From Osedax fenrisi (Eukaryota; Annelida; Polychaeta; Sabellida; Siboglinidae), in the NCBI GenBank assembly GCA_964019155.1, contig OZ025243.1, positions 30,765,371-30,829,370 of the forward strand: a DNA stretch of 64,000 nt, given 5' to 3'. The position numbers and the translations under genes are program-made. Below the pieces are notes generated by a model. It saw nothing but the letters and a program-made list of their open reading frames with translations, searched no databases and was not told the origin of the DNA. This document shows positions 37,454 to 49,679 of the stretch, piece after piece (the first letter of the stretch is position 1; every line of letters starts with the position of its first letter).

Positions 37454-38414
37454 AGGGGAAAGTCCCCGATTACCGACCCCTAAATGATTATTTGTAATAA
37501 CTTATTCAATATTAAATATATTTAATTGACATTTTGTAATTAGGGTAATATTATGGCAATGAATAAAGTGGCTAATTTAAATTTTTGATATAATTATATT
37601 TACAAGAATAAACAGGGGGGTCGGTAATCGGATACAAGTGCCTAATACCGAACCCCTTCTCCTATTACCGACCCCCTAAAATAATAGTGGTATACATAAT
37701 TGTAGTATTATAATATCCAATAAACTAGTAGATATACATAAATATAATTAATTATAACATGCACGCAATTTATTTTTTATTGAATTTATGTTTTAATAGT
37801 AATATTAAATTTAAATTTAAACTTTATAGTAATTATATTAAAATAGTGTATATTATTATTTAATATTTATGTATTAATCAGTATGTATATAATCAACTGG
37901 AATCATGAATCCTAAATCTATATCAATGATACATAAACAATTTACGATAAATTTTAAAGTAAAATAAGGATCTATTTTGATTGGATATCATAAATCACAT
38001 GGGGTCGGTATTAGGGTAATTTAGGGGGTCGGTATTAGGAAAATAATATGGGTTTCTATAATTAAGATATATTGGTTAATAGTTATTCAAATTAAATTAT
38101 TTTTATAATAGTTATAAACATTTTATTGATCTACAATATTATGCGAAGTATTAAGTTTTCTTTTAATTAACCAAGTATTTACAATGATTTAAAAACAGTT
38201 ATTATTCAAATATTAAAAAAAATAAAACAGAATATTACATTTGATCAAATAACAATTGTAGGATTAAATATTTTTAAAAACAAAATACGTTTTCATATTT
38301 ATCATTACATTACTAACAGTTCATGTATATATTATTTTTTGATATCTCTTATAGTTACTGAGATACGAGAGGGGGTCGGTATTAGGAGGGGTCGGTAATC
38401 GGGGACTTTCCCCT
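37454..38414. mobile_element. 961-bp TIR element, AGGGGAAAGTCCCC ends
   Basis: The terminal 28 bp are exact inverted repeats starting AGGGGAAAGTCCCCGATTAC. The subterminal motif GGGGTCGGTATTAG recurs several times in both halves. Comparison with the empty site in unit 2 (ATTATATACATAATTT near 47215) places the insertion at TA, with TA on the left and TG on the right, consistent with a Tc1/mariner-type TA target. It is non-autonomous: no long frame. Confidence 0.85.
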
Positions 38415-38704
38415 GCATAATTTATTTATTTTGTATTAAAGTTCAATTAAGTTATAAGAACATATCTAGAAGTCATATACAACACTAATACGGACAGTAT
38501 CAGTAAGACACTCTAGATTTAGTCTTAATACGAACACCCTATATATATAATCTTGTGAACTATTCTGGTTTTATTAAAAATCGCGTGCGTTATGATATTA
38601 ATACCACCAATGAAAATAAATCTAAAAATGTTATTATTTAGATACCTAACTTATATTATTAATTAATAAAATAATAATACAAATTTATATATTTAATTTT
38701 TAAC

Positions 38705-41700
38705 TTTATATTTACCTATCCCATAGCATTTGGATGCCGTAGGGGCGCAGTTGACTTCGATACAATACGTTTTCATCGGTCTCTATCCCGGGTCGCTCGC
38801 ATCGCTTCTTCTATTCCAAGACTAGTCCATTCAACGATATTATCTTGCCATTGTGTCCTTGGCCGTCCTCTTCTTCTTTTACCTTAAATGGATCCTTGCA
38901 AAATAGTATTAGACATAGAAGTTGATCGTGATACATGACCAAACCACCTCAACTTCTTTACAATGACCATCGCCAGCAATTCCGAGTGTTTGCCAATTTC
39001 TTTAACAACTCGACTCCGTACCTCAATATTGGTTATATTGTCTCGGTATGATATGTTCATCAGCCTTCTTAAACATCTCATTTCCAATGCTCTAATACGT
39101 CCTTGTAACTCCTTTGTTAGCGTCCACGTTTCGCACGCATAGAGGAATATTGAGTTTACTAGCGATTGCATAAGTCGAATTTTTAGATTCAGTTTAAGTG
39201 ATAATTTACATTTAGTTTTGATAATGCAGTTATTGTCTGACCTGTTCTAGCTATTATTTCAGATTTGGAACCTTTATCGTCTATAATTGCACCTAAGTAT
39301 TTAAATTTTTCAACTATTTTGAGTGTATCGTTGTTTATCTTTATTTTGGATGTGAAATTACCTTCAGAATTAGTCATAATTTGAGTTTTCATAGCATTAA
39401 TCTCCATTCCATATTTACGAGATGTACTGTCAATCTTTTTTATTAGATTGGATAGCTCGGATTCACTACCTGCTAGTCCGTCTATGTCATCCGCAAATCT
39501 TAGATTTGTAATTATTTTACCTCCGATATTTACTGTACCTATATGATTTTCTAATGCATCATTCATTATTTGTTCCAGCATGATGTTGTAGAGTGTGGGT
39601 GACAGTAAACACCCTTGTCTCACTCCAGTTGTTGTGTGGAACCATTCATCAATTTTTCCGTCAGAGTAAACAGCACTTTCAGATTTACTATATAGACTTT
39701 GTATAGCTTCTATTAATTTTAAGTTGATATTACATCTTTTCATAGATGACCACAATGCTTCATTCCAGACTCTATAAAATGCTTTTTTGAAGTCTATAAA
39801 TACATGATATAGCGGTTTGTTATGTTGGGCATATTTTTCCGATATGATTCTAAGGTTGAATATTTGTTCACTTGTACTTCGGCCTTTTCGAAAACCAGCT
39901 TGTTCTTCGGAAATAAATTCTTCAGTAATGTGCTGTAGCCTGTGTAGAATTATCTTTAGCATAATTTTACTCGCGTGTGATATAAGGCTTATTGTCCTGT
40001 AGTTTTCACATTTCTGTTTGCTTCCTTTCTTATGTAGACTTATTATCAGTGACTTTGTCCATTCAGATGGCCATATTCCGGTGTCCCATATTTTATTACA
40101 AATATCCGTAAGCAACTTTTTTAGTATGTCACCGCCTGATTTAAGAAGTTCAGCGGGTGTGTTGTCAACACCAGGTGATTTACCGATCTTTAGTGCACGT
40201 ATAGCAGCTTCCACTTCAATTTCCGCAATAGGGAAGCTATCTTGGTCTGTAGGTTCGTTCACAGCGAGCAATGTATCATCTCCTTCAGCGTTATGTGAAT
40301 ATAGTTCTGAACAGTATTCTGTCCATCTTTTCCTAACATCCATTTTATCAGTGATACATTTGCCATGTTTATCCTGTATATTTACAGCGGCATTATCCTT
40401 CGGTTTAGTTAGGTCTTTGACAATTTGGTATTCTCTCTTGGTGTTATTCCTGGTTAAACAGCCACCAATGTCTATACATTTCTGGTTAATCCAATTTTCC
40501 TTAGCTTTCTTCATCTCTCTTTTTATTTGAGTATTAACCTGCTTGTACCTACTTCCTGATAGGAATTTTGTCTTTTTCAGGTCTCTTTTTAAGTCACACA
40601 TATCCATCAGTTCTTCAGTGATCCAGTTTTTCTTTTTCTCTCTATTTTTACCTAGAATTTCAGTGGCTGTATCTATCAGTGTTTTATTCATTTTTTGTAA
40701 TATCTTTTCGTTGTTGAATACTTTTGTTAAATGTTGTGCTGATAACTTTTCATCAATTCTATAGAATCATATATGTTAACATAGAACATATATGTTTAAA
40801 TAGTTTTTCAATATCTGGGTTTTTAAGTTTCTCAAGATTAAATTTATTTCGAATGAATTTTTCTTTCTTTGGATTTTTCAGGCGAAGACAAAATGTCATC
40901 ATGACCATATCGTGATCACTACCTATGTCTGAATCAGGGAATGATCGAGTCTTGTTTATATTCACGCTTGTAGTAAAACGTTTACTGACTAGGATATAAT
41001 CAATTTGATTATGATATAATCCACCAGGACTATGCCAGGTTTGTATTCTTGATTTTTTGTGGGGACCAAATGTATTTTCTACTATGAGATCATTTGTTTT
41101 TGCAAATTCCAGGAGTCGATAACCTCTCTCGTTTGTTGTTGAATTGCAAAATTTCCCGGAGGTTCTTCCCCAGTCTGTTATTGCATCCTTACCAATTTTT
41201 GCATTCCAGTCACCTTGAATCACCAGTATATCTTTCTTTGACATTTTTGAGATGGAGTCTTGTAACTCGTTGTAGAATAATTCAGTTTCTTCATCTGTAT
41301 GGTCGGTTGTCGGGGCATATACTTGGATTATTGATATGTTAAACGGGGTTGCCTGTAATCTGATAGTCGCTAACCTTTCATTTATTGGGTTGAAGCACAT
41401 GACCATTCGTGTTATCTCACTGTGTATCACAAAACCCACACCATTAATATGTTTCTTATCGTTTCCAATATAGTACAATTTGTGGCCTTCTCTTGTCTGA
41501 ATTTCGTTCACTCCACGTTTACGTACATCACTTAATCCTAACACATTCCACCTGTATCTGTCCAATTCATGAGAAAGTTCTTCAAGTTTACCATCTTCTC
41601 GCAGAGTTCGTACATTACATGTACCTATGTACGTCTCGTTTCTTCTTGTCTTAATATTATATTCCTCAGTAGCTAACTTTTCGTTATTATCCTGATGAGC

Positions 41701-41957
41701 GATAAATGACGCGGAACTTTTTAACCCGGGCGACGTCCGAGCCGGTATGTTCTTTGTAATTGTATTTGAAATCATATTTGCGTATCTTGGGCAGATAAGA
41801 TCAGCGGAGCCCAGCCCTCTCTGAAATCCCCCACAGCATTATCCTACTAAACGTAGTTTCCAGGGTGTGGCACGCGGAGCCTGCTGATAGAGTTGGGTAC
41901 TGGGTCTAGTTTTTACATTTTCACCAGCACCCCTAAGAGTGTTAGGCTAACACCCCA
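38705..41957 (-). pseudogene. RTE-like LINE, near full length, broken
   Basis: A 3.25-kb minus-strand insertion in copy E1. The endonuclease (41775 to about 40795) has TYIGTCNVRTLREDGKLEEL, IIQVYAPTTDHTDEE, IQGDWNAKIG and SDIGSDHDMVMM. The reverse transcriptase (40691-39189) has GVRQGCLLSPTLYNIMLEQ and FADDIDGLAG. The C-terminal part (39171-38884 and beyond) has YACETWTLTKEL and LRWFGHVSRS. Breaks: a 34-nt insertion at 40761-40794, a frameshift near 39180, and in-frame TAA (just past 38884) and TGA (in a DRDR*KRIV context) in the tail. The 5' leader up to about 41957 suggests full length. Unit 2 lacks it, so it arrived after the duplication or was lost there. Confidence 0.9.
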
Positions 41958-42415
41958 CATAAATTAATTACTAATTAGTAATTACTAATCACATTAAAGT
42001 ATTCTTAACATTAATTATAAATAATGTAATTATAATTTTTCTGATTGATTCATCTATAATATATAGTTTATCTAGTGGTATATATAGGGTATTCGTAGGA
42101 TCCTATTATAACACAGGATGTCCGTATTCGGACATGGGTACCGAATACGGAAACCCCCGTTATCTATGGAATTAAAATATTAAATACAATTTTAAAATCA
42201 CAGTAATATCTATAATCATATAATATTAATATATTGTAATTTTTGAATAAAAATAATAAGTCATAGAATGTTAAGACCATTTATTGTTAAGGTGTCCGTA
42301 TTAGGTTACTTTCCCCTGTGTCTGATTTGTTCGGGTGATAATAAGTTGTATATACAAAAGTATTTTTAGTTCGTGATATATAACGAAACTACATATGTAG
42401 TTTCGAGTTAACAAT

Positions 42416-42469
42416 ATGTTTGCAAAGTGTGTAGTAAAAATTATGAAACAACCAGTGTTTCCAGATGAT
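42416..42469 (+). CDS. Possible small exon MFAKCVVKIMKQPVFPDD (unit 1)
   Basis: An ATG after GTTAACAAT opens 18 codons and ends exactly at a consensus donor GTAAGT. The same frame is kept in unit 2 (47922-47975), with one conservative change (Ile to Val) and a GCAAGT donor. No downstream exon was identified, so this is only a candidate. Confidence 0.25.
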
Positions 42470-42655
42470 GTAAGTGATACCTAGTTGTATATAGCTTTAG
42501 TTCAATAAGTAGGTTGTTAGGTAATATAGGTTCTGCTCATGTTAGTCATAGTAATGTTCTCAATGATAACAGTAAGATTCGTGTAAATATATACATGGGA
42601 TTGTTATATTCTAGGTGTTAGTGTGTTTTGTGTGTATGTGTTTACATGTGTGATA

Positions 42656-42698
<43 letters not shown>

Positions 42699-42699
42699 A

Positions 42700-42900
42700 T
42701 ACGTTTATTTATCTTTATTTAAAAATTGCAATCATAATAAACAATAAATAAAATAGATTATTGTTGTAACGTGGCAACACAAATTGTTTTAATTTATAAA
42801 TTTAATATCTTGTTTACTACAAGTTTAACATAAATAAAAAGTGTACTTCATTTACGTAAAGGTTATACATACTTATTTATAGTTAATATATATATATATA
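42700..42900. repeat. ~190-bp repeat X, copy 1 of 4
   Basis: Runs from GATACGTTTATTTAT through TTGTAACGTGGCAACA and ATTTACGTAAAGGTTATAC to GTTAATATAT. Related copies lie at 43746-43951, 48197-48390 and 49407-49612, two in each duplication unit, so an internal duplication preceded the large one. Confidence 0.8.
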
Positions 42901-43745
42901 TACTATTTAAAATTATATATACTTTTAAAGTAACAAAGTAATAAAGTAACTTTATATATATATATATATATATATATTATTTATTTATTTATATATATAG
43001 TATAGTATACTCTATAATATAGTCTATAGACTATATATATATATAGATATAATATGATTAATATTATCATACTATATCATGAAACATATATGTTTATAGA
43101 TAACATAGTATGGTAATGTGATTTATTTAATTATGTGTGTCTTAATATAATATATGCTAATCTAATATATGTCTATATATATATATATATTATAGAGAAT
43201 ATATGTATTATATATAAATATATGTAGATATATTTAACTAGAATAGATGTACATCGCGAAAGGGAAGATCACTATTATTATAGAATATGTATTTTAAATT
43301 ATGTAATATTAATAATTGTAATATAGAATACTTGTTTAATATACACCATACATTTATATATGTTGATGTAAATTATATTTATAGCGTGTATTGTAGACAG
43401 ACAAATATGATTAATATCCGATAATATCTATTAATATTAATCAACACCTACTTAGATATATCTATAATTGTATATATGTATATATATAGGATTTATATAT
43501 ATAGCCTATAGAATATATATAAATATATATATATATATTTACTATATATAAAATACTATATATAGTATAGTATATAGAATAATATATAATATATATATAG
43601 GACATATTGAAATTTATGATGACATTAAATATATTTGTGTATATATAATAATGTATGTGTGTGTATAATATACATTGTATATGTATGTGGGAGACTGTAT
43701 ATAGTCTCACACACATATATACACACATAATGCATACATTCATAA

Positions 43746-43946
43746 GCGATACATTTATTTTATTAATATTTAAACATTGCAATACAATCATAATAAATAA
43801 TAAATAAATAAGATTATTGTTTTAACTTGGCAACAAACTTTGTTTTTATTTTAAAATTGAATATCTTATTTACAACAAGTTTATAGACAGATAAATAGAA
43901 AGCGTACTTAATTTACGTAAAGGTTATACATAGTTATTTATAGTTA

Positions 43947-43951
<5 letters not shown>
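43746..43951. repeat. ~190-bp repeat X, copy 2 of 4
   Basis: More diverged than copy 1 (AACTTGGCAACAAACTTTG) but keeps ATTTACGTAAAGGTTATAC and the following (TG/TA) tract. Confidence 0.75.
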
Positions 43952-43985
<34 letters not shown>

Positions 43986-44227
43986 ATACATATTACATAT
44001 GTGACATAATGGGTGCATGGGTTTATATTAGCACATACATATACAGGCATGTACATATATGTAAGTAGGATATATATACACACGTACAATGTATGTACGT
44101 GTGTATATATCCAATGTATGTATGTCGTACATACGTTATATAGTCTATATACATATATGAACAATATTAGGATTACCTACATATATTTGGGCATCTGCTC
44201 GTTATATCTGAAATAGTAACATTTGTA

Positions 44228-45088
44228 GGGGACAGTAACCGAATACGGACACTTTCGATATCTCAGAAACCATAAATCCTAAAAGAAAAATGTTAATGAA
44301 TAGTCTAAATAAGTATTTTTTATTTTTGTTATTAAAAATATTGCTGATATATCCGATAAACTTATTTTTGTATTACGTTTTTTAAATTTATGAATAAAAA
44401 ATGTCAACTTTAAACCTTCTCAAGAATATACAAATGTATCGATTTAAAACATAAACTTATATTATTAAAAACTAAATAATTCTAAACATTATATACATAA
44501 TTGCTATTATTGTTATCAAATATTAATTAAGATATAAGCATATATCTAGAGGTATAATAAGTCCCTAATACGGATACTCTATATGTCTTAATACGGACAC
44601 CCTATAACCAATCAGCACGCATCTTGTGAACTAATATGATTTTCATAACAATTATGTACGTTATAATATTAATACCACCAATGAAACTACATCTAAAAAT
44701 GTTATTATTTATATATTTAATTTGTTATATTAATAAAATAATAAAAATTAATAAATTAATTAAATTATATTAAATTATTCATAAAATTAATTTTAAATGA
44801 TGTAATTGTAATTTATCTCATTGGTTCATAAATATATTTATGAATTATATTTATATTATAATATATAGTTTATCTAGTGGTATATAGAGTGTACGTATTA
44901 TAACACATGGTATCCGTATTCGGACACCCCCGTTATATATTGAATTAAAAGATTAAATACAATTTTAAAATTACAATAATATCTATAATAATATAATATT
45001 AATATATTGTACTTTTTGAAAACAAATATTGAATCATAAAATGTTAAAACATTTATTGTTAAAGTTTTGGTATTAGGTTACTTTACCC
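44228..45088. mobile_element. GTAACCGAATACGGAC TIR element, copy E2
   Basis: An 861-bp element with ends GGGGACAGTAACCGAATACG and GTATTAGGTTACTTTACCC, flanked by TA on both sides. The interior is colinear with E1 and E3, including TCTCAGAAACCATAAATCC. No transposase. Confidence 0.82.
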
Positions 45089-45327
45089 TATAGGGAGTAT
45101 ACTCCAAAATACTTATTGTGTAATGGTAGGTTAGTATTGGTAGGTAGGTATTGGTAGGTAGGTAGCCTACCTACCTAAGGTAGGTATGTATAGTTATTTA
45201 TTATCATATATCTCAAATATAAACATATACACTCAAAATAAAGTAATCAAATCAAACGATTATATATGTAACCTATACATATAATATATAAATAACAATA
45301 CTATACTACTACACAGGTTGACATACA

Positions 45328-46101
45328 ATGATGACATCGGTTATACTTCGGTTCACACTAGTGGTATCTCTCTGCGTAGCAATAATGCATACTGGTAGTC
45401 CGCCTAGAGATAAGGATGATAATGCCTCCGCACGACTAAAGGCTTTCACGAGATTCGCTAAGATCGATCCGAAACTCGCGAAATTACTCGCCGCCAAGTA
45501 TGAAAACTCGCAGCACACTGAAACTAAATCCTACCCAGAAGAGTTGGCGAACGAGGATGCTGGAACCACCGAAGAGGCTGGAGATGTGCAAGAGGAGTGG
45601 GCGACCCAGGAGACTGTAACTACCGAGGAAGATGGAACTGTGAAGGAGGCCGAACCTATTGAGGAAGATGGAGCTGTGCAAGAGGAGTGGGCGAGCGAAG
45701 AGGCTGAAACTGTGAAGGAGGCCGAACCTATTGAGGAAGATGGATCTGTGCAAGAGGAGTGGGCGAGCGAAGAGACTGGAACTGTGAAGGAGGCCGAACA
45801 TACTGAGGAAGATGGAGCTGTGCAAGAGGAGGCTGGAACTACATAAGAGGTTGAAAATACTGATGATGATTTAGCTATGAATGAGTCTGACATACTACGA
45901 GATGGGGTGAGTGAACTACGCGTGCGCAAAGAAATCGGCGACATTATAAAGCGGACCAAAGTACACGATAAGCCTCACAAGAAGAATACGAACAACGGTA
46001 AAAGAAGTGGCAACAAGTTTTATTTGAGGAGCTATAAACAATTATTAAAAAAGATTTCCAAAGTATTCAGACTTGCTAGTAAAGATATTGTAATCGCATA
46101 A
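45328..46101 (+). pseudogene. Secreted acidic-repeat protein gene, copy 1, premature stop
   Basis: Paralogue of 52207-52998, with the same ATG and signal peptide (MMTSVILRFTLVVSLCVAIM) and acidic 24-residue repeats. At 45844-45846 a TAA replaces the GAA of the sister gene, cutting the product to 172 residues and removing the cationic C-terminus, although the frame stays open beyond the stop to 46101. It also lacks 18 nt (six codons) present in the sister copy near 45930. AATAAA at 46132-46137 is a likely poly(A) signal. An AG preceded by CTACTACAC ends at 45316, 11 bases before the ATG, so a 5' UTR exon upstream is possible. Either a pseudogene or a truncated secreted variant. Confidence 0.75.
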
Positions 46102-46319
46102 TTATATTGCACTGGCCCTATATATCCTATGAATAAAATATATAATATACATATATAAACATGTGTTATTTTGTTATTAATAAATATTAATAACTAGAAT
46201 TTGAATGTTTTGAATAATAAATAAATATGTAATGAAATATCTATAGATAGCAATTACTATTTATTATAATATAATATATATACCTATTTACTTCTCGCTA
46301 GATCAGATATTGCAATACT

Positions 46320-46665
46320 AATCTATGTGATGATAAACCATCATATTTAGGTAACATCGTCCTGTTTGAAGATAATACTATAGAGTTAAGTAAACGAATG
46401 TCTACCTCGAATTATGTTCCCTCACCGAGAAGTCCACATCACCAGTTTATTTGCGATATCATCGGAATATCGGATTCAGTGGCAGGCTAGGCTCATTCTT
46501 CTTTATGAGACTATAGTACTTTATTGGTTAACTTACTTTTCCACGAGGTATTAGTTGCCATTCTGATCATCCGAGTATAAGAGTCACCAGTTGTCTTATC
46601 TAGTTTTATTTTATCTATTCTTTGAAGCATTCGCTAATAGTTACTTTCAAATCTTGATTTTTCAA
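46320..46665 (-). pseudogene. LINE C-terminal remnant in unit 1
   Basis: Broken minus-strand frames read KLDKTTGDSYTRMIRMATNT, then SWKSKLTNKVLYG. This corresponds to the LDG.YTRMLR.ALN.SW....TN.ELYG signature of the better preserved fragment at 50612-51172. It is duplicated in unit 2. Confidence 0.65.
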
Positions 46666-46921
46666 TTTTCGATTTATATATATATATAAGATATCTTTCC
46701 AATAATAATTGATTGTATCAGGTCAGGTTTGTTGTTGAGTAGATATATACTAAGGTGATTACAATGTTATTGTTTTGAAGGAGTTTTTCTTTGTAGTATT
46801 ATACTATTTGTATTGCTATAGGTATGGTAGATGATATGAGTAAACTGCATTATAATGCAGTTTACAAATTTGTATACACATTTGTATCTATTAATTGTAT
46901 TTCATGGAATTAAATATGTCT

Positions 46922-47839
46922 GGGAAGTAACCGAATAGGTACCTACGGACACTCACGGTATCTCAGAAACCATAAATCCTACACAAAAATGTGTAATGAA
47001 TAAAATATTCATAATTATATAAATAGTCTAAATGAGTATTTTGTATTTTATAATTATTCAAAATAGTTCTTATATATCCAATAAACTGATTTTTTATTAC
47101 GTTTGTAAATGTATGGAAAAAAAATGTCAACTTAAAACCTTCTCAAAAATATATAAATGTATCGATATAAACCATAACAATATATTATTAAAAACCAAGG
47201 CATTCTAAACATTATATACATAATTTCTCTATTTGTTATTAAATATCAATTAAGTTATAAGCATATATCTATAAATCGTATACAACCCTAATACGGACAG
47301 TGCCCGTAGGACACTCTAGATGTATTACTACGGACAACCTATAACCAATCAGCGCGCAGTCTGTAAAATATTATGGTTTTCTTAAAAATAGCGTGCGTTA
47401 TAATATTAATACCACCAATGAAGATAAATCTAATAATGTTATTATTTAGATACTTAACTTGTATTATTAATTAATAAAATAATAAAAATGTATACATTAA
47501 TTACTAATTAAATTACATTAAATTATTCTTAACATTAATTATAAATAATGTAATTATTATTTGTCTGATTGATTCATCTATAATATATAGTTTATCTAGT
47601 GGTATATAGGGTGTCCGTATTATAACACAGGATATCCGTATTCTGACATGAGTATACCGGTATACCGAATACGGACATCCCGTTATCTATTGAATAAAAA
47701 GTTTAAATAAAATTTTAAAATCACAATAATATCTATAATCATATTATATTAATATATTGTAATTTTTGAATACAAATATTTAGTCATCAAATGTTAAGAC
47801 CATTTATCGTTAAAGTGTCTGTATTAGGTTACTTTCCCC
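46922..47839. mobile_element. GTAACCGAATACGGAC TIR element, copy E3
   Basis: The uninterrupted equivalent of E1, about 918 bp, with ends GGGAAGTAACCGAATA and GTATTAGGTTACTTTCCCC. It shares both flanks with E1, so it was duplicated with the unit rather than inserted independently. Confidence 0.82.
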
Positions 47840-47921
47840 TGTGTCTGATTTGTTCGGGTGATAATAAGTTGTGTATACAAATGTATTTTTATTTCGTGAT
47901 ATTTAGTTTCGAGTTAACAAT

Positions 47922-47975
47922 ATGTTTGCAAAGTGTGTAGTAAAAGTTATGAAACAACCAGTGTTTCCAGATGAT
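47922..47975 (+). CDS. Possible small exon, unit 2 copy
   Basis: Same 18-codon frame as 42416-42469 with one conservative substitution. The following donor is GCAAGT in place of GTAAGT, a tolerated but weaker site, or a sign of decay. Confidence 0.22.
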
Positions 47976-48131
47976 GCAAGTGATACATAGTTGTATATAG
48001 CTTTAGTTCAATAAGTAGGTTGTTAGGTAATATAGGTTCTGCTCATGTTAGTCATAGTAATGTTCTCAATGATAACAGTAAGATTTTTGTTAATATATAA
48101 AGTGGGTTGATATATTATCGGTGTTAGTGTG

Positions 48132-48165
<34 letters not shown>

Positions 48166-48196
48166 ACATATGTGATACACTATATGTATATGTGTG

Positions 48197-48383
48197 ATAC
48201 ATTTATTTATATTTATTTAAAAATTGCACTGATAATAAACAATAAATAAAATATATTATTGTTGTAACGTGGCAACACAAATTGTTTTAATTTATAAATT
48301 TAATATCTTGTTTACTACACGTTTAACATAAATAAAAAGTGTACTTCATTTACGTAAAGGTTATACATAGTTATTTATAGTTA

Positions 48384-48390
<7 letters not shown>
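48197..48390. repeat. ~190-bp repeat X, copy 3 of 4
   Basis: Counterpart of 42700-42900, nearly identical in the segment from TTGTAACGTGGCAACACAAA to ATTTACGTAAAGGTTATAC. Confidence 0.8.
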
Positions 48391-48425
<35 letters not shown>

Positions 48426-48493
48426 ATATATTATATATATATATACTATTTAAAATGATATATTTTATATATATATTATTTATATATACTCTT

Positions 48494-48521
48494 ACTCACC
48501 TTACCAGGTCGAGCTTGCTAG
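48494..48521 (-). mobile_element. 28-bp 3'-end stub of a LINE
   Basis: CTTACCAGGTCGAGCTTGCT and its close context match the 3' end of the LINE fragment at 50596-50632 (ACCTTACCAGGTCGAGCTTG). It looks like an extremely 5'-truncated insertion, present only in unit 2. Confidence 0.5.
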
Positions 48522-49406
48522 GCAGAAAAATATATACTCTATAGAGTATATATATATATAGATATAATATGATTAATATTACCATACTATGTTTATAGAT
48601 AACATAGTATCATAGTATCATACTAAGTATGGTAATATTATTTATTTAATTATTTGTATCTTAATATAATATATGCTAATCTAATTATGTGTATATATAA
48701 TAATATTATGATATTACATATATTACATATATTAATACTATGATAGTATATATATATTTATATTTATATATATTATAGAGACTATAGTCTATATAGACTA
48801 TACTATACTATTCTATATAGACTATACTATAGACTATATATACGTATTATATCTACATATACTATATGATATATGTAGATATATTTAACTAAAATATATA
48901 TCCTATATATAGGATGTATGTATACATCGCGAAAGGGAAGATCACTATTAATATTTATAGAATATGTATTTTAAATTATGTAATATTAATAATTGTAATA
49001 TAGAATACTTGTTTAATATACACCATACATTTATATATGTTGATGTGAATAACATATATGTATAGGTGTATTGTAGCCTAGCGTGTATTGTAGACAGACA
49101 AATATGATTAATATCCTATAATATCTATTAATATTAATTATCACCTACTTAGATATATCTATAATTGTATCTATATTTATATATATCCTATAGCCTATAG
49201 GGTATATATAAATATATAGTATAGTATATATATATTCTATATAGAATAATATATAGTATAGGACATATTGAAATTGATGATTACATTACATATATTTGTG
49301 TTTATATAAGAATGTATGTGTGTGTATAATATACATTGTATATGTATGTGGGAGACTTGGTATAGTCTCTCACACACATATATACAGACATAAGGCATAT
49401 ATGCAT

Positions 49407-49607
49407 AAACGACCAACATTTATTTTAGTTGTATTTAACATTGTAATACAATCATAATAAATAATTAATAAATAAGATTATTGTTGTAACTTAGCAACAA
49501 ACATTGTTTTTATTTTAAAATTTAATATCTTGTTTACTACAAGTTTATAGAAAGATAAATAGAAAGCATACTTAATTTACGTAAAGGTTATACATAGTTA
49601 GTTATAG

Positions 49608-49612
<5 letters not shown>
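49407..49612. repeat. ~190-bp repeat X, copy 4 of 4
   Basis: Counterpart of 43746-43951, ending in ATTTACGTAAAGGTTATAC then a long (TA)n tract to 49669. Confidence 0.75.

Positions 49613-49679
<67 letters not shown>

Larger units (their letters stand above)
37201..42316. mobile_element. GTAACCGAATACGGAC TIR element, copy E1 (interrupted)
   Basis: Ends AGTAACCGAATACGGAC and GTCCGTATTAGGTTACTTTC face each other. The uninterrupted sister copy at 46922-47839 is about 0.9 kb, so E1 has been stretched to 5.1 kb by the nested 961-bp element and the RTE LINE. No transposase frame is visible. Confidence 0.8.
37006..46680. repeat. Segmental duplication, unit 1 (~9.7 kb)
   Basis: Starts at TCAGGTCAGGTTTGTTGTTG and ends after ATCTTGATTTTTC near 46668. 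The same order of sequence recurs at 46718-53605: left flank, TIR element, TTCGGGTGATAATAAG, two ~190-bp internal repeats, ATCGCGAAAGGGAAGATC, then the secreted-protein gene and a LINE remnant. Unit 1 is longer mainly because of the LINE (38705-41957) and the 961-bp TIR element (37454-38414). Confidence 0.88.

Noticed and set aside
45484..45959. Ser-rich minus-strand frames of 113 and 142 codons (also at 52363-52913)
   Set aside because: Shadows of the repetitive acidic gene on the plus strand; the repeat keeps all frames open.
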